Below, one piece after another: positions 57,711 to 64,000 of a stretch of DNA of 64,000 nt. The stretch is from Pohlia nutans (Eukaryota; Streptophyta; Bryopsida; Bryales; Mniaceae), in contig CM040092.1 of assembly GCA_022496805.1 (NCBI GenBank), forward strand, positions 22,090,113 to 22,154,112, read 5' to 3'. The notes under the pieces are model-generated. The model did not search any database and was not told the origin of the DNA. It was given only the letters and a program-made list of their open reading frames with translations. A program made the translations under genes and the position numbers. Within the stretch, counting starts at the first letter, position 1. The number at the start of each line of letters is the position of its first letter.

Positions 57711-57739
<29 letters not shown>
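57711..57739 (+). repeat. Poly-T tract
   Basis: About 28 consecutive T residues directly upstream of the small membrane-protein start (minus strand, so poly-A in its leader). A likely polymorphic site. Confidence 0.9.
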
Positions 57740-57743
<4 letters not shown>

Positions 57744-58654
57744 AACGAAACTCTATTCCATTGCAATTGTATCTCAAAGCGCCAAGAATCACACCATCGT
57801 CGTCTGCTTCACCGATTCCCCTGTCCCTCTGCAAAACCCCGCAACAAACCTCTTGACCATGAGAACCTTCACAAATGGTCGATGAACAGTTTTCGTTCAT
57901 GGATGAAACCGTCTGTTACTGTACCTTGAAAATCTACGTGTCCGGTACATGTGTTCGTTCCAGGATTCGTGAGCATGAATCTTGACAAAAATTAGATTTC
58001 TGGTTTGCGAGTTTTGGCACTGAGTTCAAATATTCTAGAATTCTTAACACTATAAATTCCATCCTAATGCACCATAAAGATATATTTTTGCTTAATTTTA
58101 TACCAGTTTGATTTCAAAATTTTGAAAAACATCTTGCATGCCATCTAGACATGTACATGATTGTACTGAAATTTATATGAAGATTAGTGTAAAGGCTCAC
58201 ACTAATTCTGTCTCACAGTAATGGGAATAATCGGTGTAGCGATAGGGTTATTGATTTTTTTTCAACAGTTTTAGGCAGTGCAAGTCATGATCAATGATGA
58301 AGCTCCTTACATTCACGATCTGGATGAAATATGTAAATGTGATATATTCATCCAAAACATGTACATTCATCCAAAATGTAGTGAACTCATCCTTGAATTA
58401 CACCCACCCTTTTTCACCAATTTTGGCATAATTTATTTGGTTACATAGCAATAGACAATTTTTGACAATGATGTTGCACAATCACATGACATTTTTATCC
58501 CAAATGTCCAAATGGTCAAGAGTGGCCACTTCCGAGTTGAATCAGTCATTTAGAAAGCTTCAGCAAAAAGTATCCCAACATAAAGAAGAATCCCAAGCAC
58601 AGAAATGTTTTTGAAATCTCCAATAAGTAGACGATGGAAAACTGCAGGAGAGGT
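57740..58654. other. Intergenic, no gene seen
   Basis: No ORF of note and no repeat recognised. Confidence 0.5.
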
Positions 58655-58762
58655 CTAGACTCGCACAAAGCCGGACTCAAACCACCCTACCCTAAATCCA
58701 ACCTAACTCCGTGGTTTTCCCAATCAGCCACAACCCGCCACCTAGCCACTTGGCCCGACTCA
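58655..58762 (-). mobile_element. tRNA-derived SINE-like sequence
   Basis: On the minus strand it reads GTCGGGCCAAGTGGCTAGGT near 58760 and GGTGGTTTGAGTCCGGC about 70 bases on. These match internal promoter box A and box B spacing of a tRNA (Ser/Leu-like, with a long variable region). The acceptor stem is poor and there is no clear anticodon stem, so a SINE or decayed tRNA is more likely than a functional tRNA. Confidence 0.45.
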
Positions 58763-59055
58763 TCTAAGAGCACTACTGTTGTATCCAACATAACCTTTTA
58801 GAATCATTGAAACTTAAAGATGACCACGAGAGTCCCAACTTCTTTACTTGTTGTACTTCCCTCCCTAATAAGTTGGAAATTGTTTGCTTCCGTATGCTAA
58901 TTGATAATCACTAAGATGAAATTACTTTATAAATACAATGAAAAGAAATTGATTTTTTTATACCCAATGGTATCAATATATCCACGGTCATAGGCTATCC
59001 ATTGCAAATTTCACCCAAAAAAGTCTACTTTTTTAAAAATACCAAAAATTTCTTT

Positions 59056-59090
59056 GCTCTCTGCTCACCGCTCAATGCTCTCTGCTCACC
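59056..59090 (-). repeat. Solitary tract resembling the 16-kb element's inverted repeat
   Basis: Reads CTGCTCACCGCTCAATGCTC then TCTGCTCACC, the same 9-mer family as 42795-42839. No transposon body is visible on either side, so it may be a remnant or a solo end. Confidence 0.5.
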
Positions 59091-61737
59091 TACCAGATTT
59101 CTCGGGTCACGTGGTGCCCAAGCGGGGTCGTCATCGAACCATCCCAATCAAGGTACTTCTTGATGAGCTTGCTCACATAGCACTTATAGTGAACATAATT
59201 CGAATCACCGCCTGAAAATGTAACCTCATAAGAGCATCCCCTCTTTCAATGGAACACAGGCTGACAATATTCTTTGTCTATGAAGTCCTCAATCATCCCA
59301 AGCAGGGTACAAGGGAATGTCAATAGATTCCACAACTAAAATTACACCTACATCCAAGGATTTTGGCTTGACTCCCTGTCTAGGAGTATGCAACTTCTTG
59401 GGAGGTGGGGCTTCTTTGGCTTTTTGGGGGGCTTTTTGCAAGTGGAGGCTTTTTAGGAGCTAGGGCTCTTTTTGCAACTAGGATTCTATTTTTAGCAACA
59501 ACCTTTGTTGGAGAGCTTGATGGAGAAGCTAGAGAGCATGACGAAGGTGTCTTTGAAGAAAATCTAAGGTGGAAAACAAAGGCTAAAATTTTAGCACTAG
59601 CAAATGGCTTCACAATGGCTGCAATTGGTTGTATAACCATTGGCATTGTTGGTGTAACTATGGATGTTGACATTGCCATTGCTATTGTAACTTTTCATTT
59701 CTCTGCTGCAAACTTCAAGGCATGCGACGTGGAAAACATTTTGAAAACCCCTTGAAAGACACAAAAATAAATGAAATATTTAAAAATCTACATTTACAAA
59801 TATAGTTTTAGTACAACTTACCTCTCAAGCATACCTTTCAAGCATACATTTTTAATTTGTAGTAGTAATGTGAAACTAATTATTTGGTGCATAGTAGTGA
59901 TATCAAACACCCACATGCACAATAGTGATATCAAACGTGCACACAAGTTCATTTTTCATTCACAATTCGTACAATACTACCTCGAAGACTACACAATTTG
60001 TTTTTTGAAAAGCAAGCACCTATTGTATCAACACACCGTCGGGCATTTGTATGGTACGGTTCACTAACTCCTCTTGGTGAACTAACTACATTTTCATGCA
60101 CATTTGTGCACTTTGAGTGTTTTGTCTTAAAAGCTAACTTTCAAATCAATTTGAAAATTATGTAGCAATGATTTAATGAAAAACGGGTGAACCAACTTTT
60201 AAATTTATGTACATATTATCCAAAAAATAAAATTTTAGAATGATAAAATGACTCTTTGTTGAAGATTTGAGTATCAAAACTCCCATTTTAATAAAAAATT
60301 TACTTATGATCTAACTTTGAATGTAAATATAGCTCACATTTGATTCTATATTTAAAAATCTAAAAATTAGCCAATCAACAAAATTTCATTTTCAGGTACA
60401 TTCAAAAAATAAATCCATCAAAAAAGTTTTAAAAAATAAAGAAAAAACAAATCCCTCCTTAAAATAACACATATTTAAATTTGAAACTTTAATCAATTCA
60501 AAAAAATTGAAAAAGTTGGAAGATATTTTTCTTCACATATTTGAACACTAGAAAAATTCATAGCTCAAAAATCCATCCACATCCCTTTGTTCTCCTTCTC
60601 TTTTAAAATTTAAAGTGCATATTATGTATTGTGACAATGCACTCGTTTATCCTTTGTTTCATCCTCCATTAAAATATAATGCCAAATTTTATATTTGCTA
60701 TCAATTTTTTTTTTCTCTTTTATCAGTACAATCCATCCTATCACTTTAGATTTCAAAAAAATATTTCTCTCTCTGAAATGGATTTTTCAAATTCTCCAAA
60801 TCTTCAAAAGAGTGCACAGGGGCAAGAATTCTAGTGGACCGTACCATACAAACGTCCCATCCACTTCTAGTCTTGCAAATCAGTAGTACTAAAGACCATT
60901 GTTCAATCACAAGCACATTGCTAATTAAACTTCTTTGAGCAAATTCTCTGGAAAATTTATGCAAAACTCACTCATTGTTATAAAGATGAGGTGAGGTATT
61001 ATTAAAGGCAAGAAAGTCTTTAGCATCCAGAAGCACGCACGCGAGCAAGAGTTGCGGAAATTGAGAGGAGAGTGGGCTATGGACAACAACAAATGTGAGT
61101 ATAAGGGCGGTGATGGGTCGGGAGAGCATACAATAATGATAGCAACCAAACAACAGCAGTCAGAGAATCACACAAACAACAGTGAGTTGGATCTGACCAA
61201 GGAATTGGGTACGTTAGGTGGTGAACACCATCATCAGAAAAGTTGGGCCAAAATATTTTGGTGCCATTTTGACACTAAAGGCTGCATACAGGTCATTTTA
61301 GTGTCATTTTACCCATACTAGGTTGGTATGGAGGTTGGCACCAAATTATCTTAATTGCATTTCAATGCACCATTATGGCACCATGTTTACATGCCTTGAA
61401 GTTGCTGATGATGAGCGTTGAATGACGTGGCAAAAGAGCGGGCATCTTACTTCAAGAGCCTATAGAAGGAGATGTCATGTTCCAATGGCAGGCAACCAGA
61501 GGCGCCAAGCCTCCATGCTGCTGGACAAAACATAACATTTAGTATCCTTCCAAGAGGTTGCCTTTTAGTTTCATCTACCTTTATATATGGAGTGACCAAT
61601 GTTTTGTAATTGAATGGACTATTGAATCAAATAAACAATTACAAAACATTGTTGAATTGTGATTGAGTGCTTTTGATTACTGCCCACCGTGGTTGATTGC
61701 TCTTACTTAATGCCAGGTGCCCCCATAGCTACTGATG
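59091..61737. other. Intergenic, AT-rich, no gene seen
   Basis: The frame 59405-59755 encodes a hydrophobic low-complexity product that I do not accept as a gene. A possible LTR-like tail ('caattacaaaacattgttga') lies at 61600-61680, but no second LTR, primer-binding site or gag/pol is present. Confidence 0.45.
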
Positions 61738-61800
61738 TGATGTGGAATATCCCACATCATTTCATTGGGGTGATGAAATGATGTGGGATATTCCACATCA
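61738..61800. repeat. Perfect hairpin, 28-bp arms, 7-bp loop
   Basis: TGATGTGGAATATCCCACAT(CATTTCAT), loop TGGGGTG, then the exact complement ATGAAATGATGTGGGATATT(CCACATCA). The arm is itself nearly palindromic, so nested cruciforms are possible. No terminator context. Confidence 0.9.
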
Positions 61801-62196
61801 TTCTGTTGGGGGAAGGCATCACTCACAAAGGCTACTGAATGTTATGAAGAACAGAAACAAAGCTCGGGAAGGTCACTATGCAAAAAGTAGAAAACCACGT
61901 GAGTTAACTATAGGGTCCTTTTTATTCATTGGAGGAAAAAATTCTACCTAATTATGAAATTTTATATGTAATATAGGATACTTTAAATTCAAGTAAGATA
62001 TAATTTGAGAATATATTTGAAATATATTTAGAATATTCTAGGATATATCTCAAATATTTCATTTATGTGATAGCCTCTATTAAAATACCCTTTTAACGCA
62101 TGTGGTTACACTAAATACATGCTAGTGACCTCCTCGAGAAACAAAGCAAAAACACAGATGCTAGAACAGAAGAATATGCTGCAAGAACAAGAATTC
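61801..62196. other. Intergenic, no gene seen
   Basis: AT-rich. No supported feature. Confidence 0.5.
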
Positions 62197-62292
62197 ACAA
62201 ACCCTTGTCGTCCTTCTTCAACAAACCCTCGTCGTTCTTCTTCAACAAACCCTCATCGTTCTTCTTCAACAAACCCTTGTCATCCTCCTGCA
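62197..62292 (+). repeat. 24-bp tandem repeat, four units
   Basis: Units of ACAAACCCTCGTCGTTCTTC(TTCA) with small changes. They stay in one frame (TNPRRSSS) within an open frame at 62119-62469, but the protein has no other support. Confidence 0.8.
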
Positions 62293-63718
62293 GCAGGGCA
62301 AACCATCAAATCTGCAACCTCTCTTTGTGAACCCTCTCTTCTCTTTGAGTTTAATTCATCCGAATTCATCCGAGCACGTAAACCCACTCAAATTTTACCC
62401 AGTTCCGCGTTTTGCAACCCTCTTCCGGATCCCAATCATTGGCAATTTTGGGATCATAGTAAAGAATGAGATACAATTTTGGCTTCTGGACTTGTGTCAT
62501 GAAAGCAAAGAAAGAAATAGAATTGTGATTTTTGGAACACGTCTTTGAAAGAGAAAGATGAAATATCGTTGTGAATTTATAACTTGTGTTTTAGAAAGGA
62601 GGGTAGATAAAGATGTGAACGTTTGGGTTGAGTAAAGCTTTGAAGAGGGCAAGAGATAGAAACCCTTAACAATGATAATATCTCATGAAGGCATGTACTA
62701 GTGGTTGCAAATTTTATTAAATTCAAATTTTCATATAATCATTATGAATTTTGTATACTAAAAAAAGACACATGAATTCATGTAGTACATATTAAATATA
62801 CAGAATTTAGAATGCCAATTTGCACTTGGAAATGGTTTTTGATAATATTAAAATAAAGTAGAACCATTCAAGGTTAATTGCCACTAATTCAATATGTTAT
62901 ACAATAATTTAAATTGTTTTATTAAACAATATCCCTTTAACTTCAAAATACTTCCTCTTAATTTTTCTTGTGTAATACAATCTTTGCTTTTGTTGACCAA
63001 CATGTTTAGTAAATATGTTTGGTTTTCTTTTGTAGTGCTTCACAGTAGATGTGTTCCACTTGTAACACGCAATTTGCTATTTATGCATTTGGCCAAGTGC
63101 GCTCATTTTATGACTATTTTTGGCTTTAAAAAATTGGCTAATTTTTTTCTAGAAAAACATTGATTTTTGTCTTTTTACAATCACTTACATTGTAAACAAA
63201 CAATTCTTTTATTTATTTTTTAACCTTATCTTTATCTTTTCATTTATCTTTTCTTTTTTTTAATCTTGTTTCCTTTCTTTTCTTTTTTCTTGTCTTCCTT
63301 ATTGTCTTTCTATTTGTCTTTTTTTTTTTGTCTTCTATTTTTTCTTCATTCTTTTCTTTTTCTTTTTGGCTCTATATGTGCAGCTACAAATCCCACACTT
63401 GCACCAAGGTTATCTTTTAATTTTTTTAATTATTATTTTTTCTTTCTTCTTTCTTTTTCTTAGTTAAGATTCAGCTTGCCATTTGTGGCACTAAACCCTA
63501 CTTATTTTTTAAGAACTAAAATTTTGAAGTTTTTTCTTCTTCTTCTTTGGTAGGATTTAGTTTGCCATTTGTGGCGCTAAACCCTAAAAAAAAAATAGTA
63601 AGGGAATTTTTTTTTAGTGTGGTACAACTGCGGCTGTTGAACCCTAAACGGCGGCCACAAAAAAAATAAAAAAATAAAAAAATAAAAATCTATTTTCGGT
63701 GTTGGGTGCACGGCCAAA
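62293..63718. other. Intergenic, pyrimidine-rich, no gene seen
   Basis: T/C-rich stretches at 63190-63470 and two similar 'gccatttgtggc(a/g)ctaaaccctac' phrases at 63478 and 63563. No gene. Confidence 0.5.
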
Positions 63719-63755
63719 TTTTATTATTATTTATATTATTATTATTATTATTATT

Positions 63756-63824
<69 letters not shown>

Positions 63825-63846
63825 ATTATTATTATTGTTATTATTT
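63719..63846 (+). repeat. (TTA)n(TTG)n(TTA)n microsatellite
   Basis: About 128 bp of TTA units, then some 20 TTG units, then TTA units again. Frames through it give poly-Leu, poly-Val or poly-Ile and are artefacts. Confidence 0.95.
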
Positions 63847-63956
63847 TGGCAAAACCATTTAGGATTCAGCAGCCGTGGTTGTATCCATCCTAGAATTTTT
63901 TTTGTTCCTTCTTCTTTGTTTTTTTTCTTCTTCTTTTGTTTCTTCTTTCTTATATG

Positions 63957-64000
63957 AGGTGAGGGGAGGGAGAGGGAGAAGGGAGAGGGAGAGGGAGAAG
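63957..64000 (+). repeat. GGGAGA-rich simple repeat at the window end
   Basis: Purine tract of GGGAGA and GGGAGAAG units running off the window. Confidence 0.85.

Noticed and set aside
59405..59755. Membrane protein gene
   Set aside because: The hydrophobic frame is open on both strands, has no start context or family match, and the composition is repetitive.
61390..61740. Solo LTR
   Set aside because: Only a vague polyadenylation-side resemblance; no TG...CA ends or target duplication that I can defend.
63699..63957. Poly-Leu, poly-Val and poly-Ile frames
   Set aside because: Translation of a trinucleotide microsatellite.

Overview
The window is nuclear DNA of a land plant. It is AT-rich, its genes have many GT-AG introns, there are telo-box promoters (AAACCCTAA/TTAGGGTTT), and it carries plant organelle and cytosolic housekeeping genes among abundant DNA-transposon debris. 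A eukaryotic gene with ParB-like and bacterial-type N4/N6 DNA methyltransferase domains, and high divergence from the angiosperm proteins I know, make me lean to a non-seed plant (bryophyte or lycophyte). That placement is inference. There is no bacterial-style operon, CRISPR array or rRNA gene.

Layout. 0-2.2 kb: last two exons of a thylakoid-lumen cyclophilin (CYP38/TLP40 type), with two 255-bp Tc1/mariner-type MITEs, one in its last intron and one just after its stop. 2.6-9.6 kb: foldback repeats and a pyruvate-kinase C-domain fragment. 8.8-11.05 kb: a duplicate of the promoter and 5' leader of the ATG18 gene found at 43.2-46.6 kb. It is fused to a broken PD-(D/E)XK-like gene (copy A) and then to a stray last exon of a ribosomal P1 gene. 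14.2-16.1 kb: mitochondrial ATP synthase subunit d, four exons, C-terminal exon not found. 16.3-17.3 kb: copy C, a fragment of the PD-(D/E)XK-like gene. 17.7-19.0 kb: 60S acidic ribosomal protein P1 on the minus strand, with indels in exon 1 and no last exon. 20.4-24.1 kb: a Tc1/mariner-like foldback element, then a CACTA element with a clean 3-bp target duplication. 25.2-26.8 kb: copy B of the PD-(D/E)XK-like gene.

26.84-42.84 kb: the most interesting part. It is a 16-kb element bounded by inverted repeats built from a GTGAGCGGT-like 9-mer. It carries a MULE-type transposase (SWIM zinc finger) on the minus strand and, divergently, a multi-exon gene joining a ParB/Srx-like domain to a beta-class N4/N6 DNA methyltransferase domain. 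I read it as a DNA transposon carrying its own DNA-modification gene. Both genes carry a few in-frame stops, all of which fit C-to-T decay. The first large intron of the methyltransferase gene holds about ten copies of a CTCGGTACCGAG-type palindrome.

43-49 kb: ATG18 (WIPI/PROPPIN autophagy factor), five coding exons, apparently intact. 51.1-52.3 kb: intact mitochondrial [2Fe-2S] ferredoxin. 57.5-57.7 kb: first exon of a small single-pass membrane protein. The rest, to 64 kb, is mostly intergenic: a Stowaway-like MITE, a tRNA-derived SINE-like piece, a perfect 28-bp-arm hairpin, a 24-bp tandem repeat and a TTG/TTA microsatellite.

The housekeeping genes share no pathway. What ties the window together is local shuffling: the PD-(D/E)XK-like sequence occurs three times, each copy joined to pieces of neighbouring genes (ATG18 leader, P1 exon, ATP synthase d 3' end).
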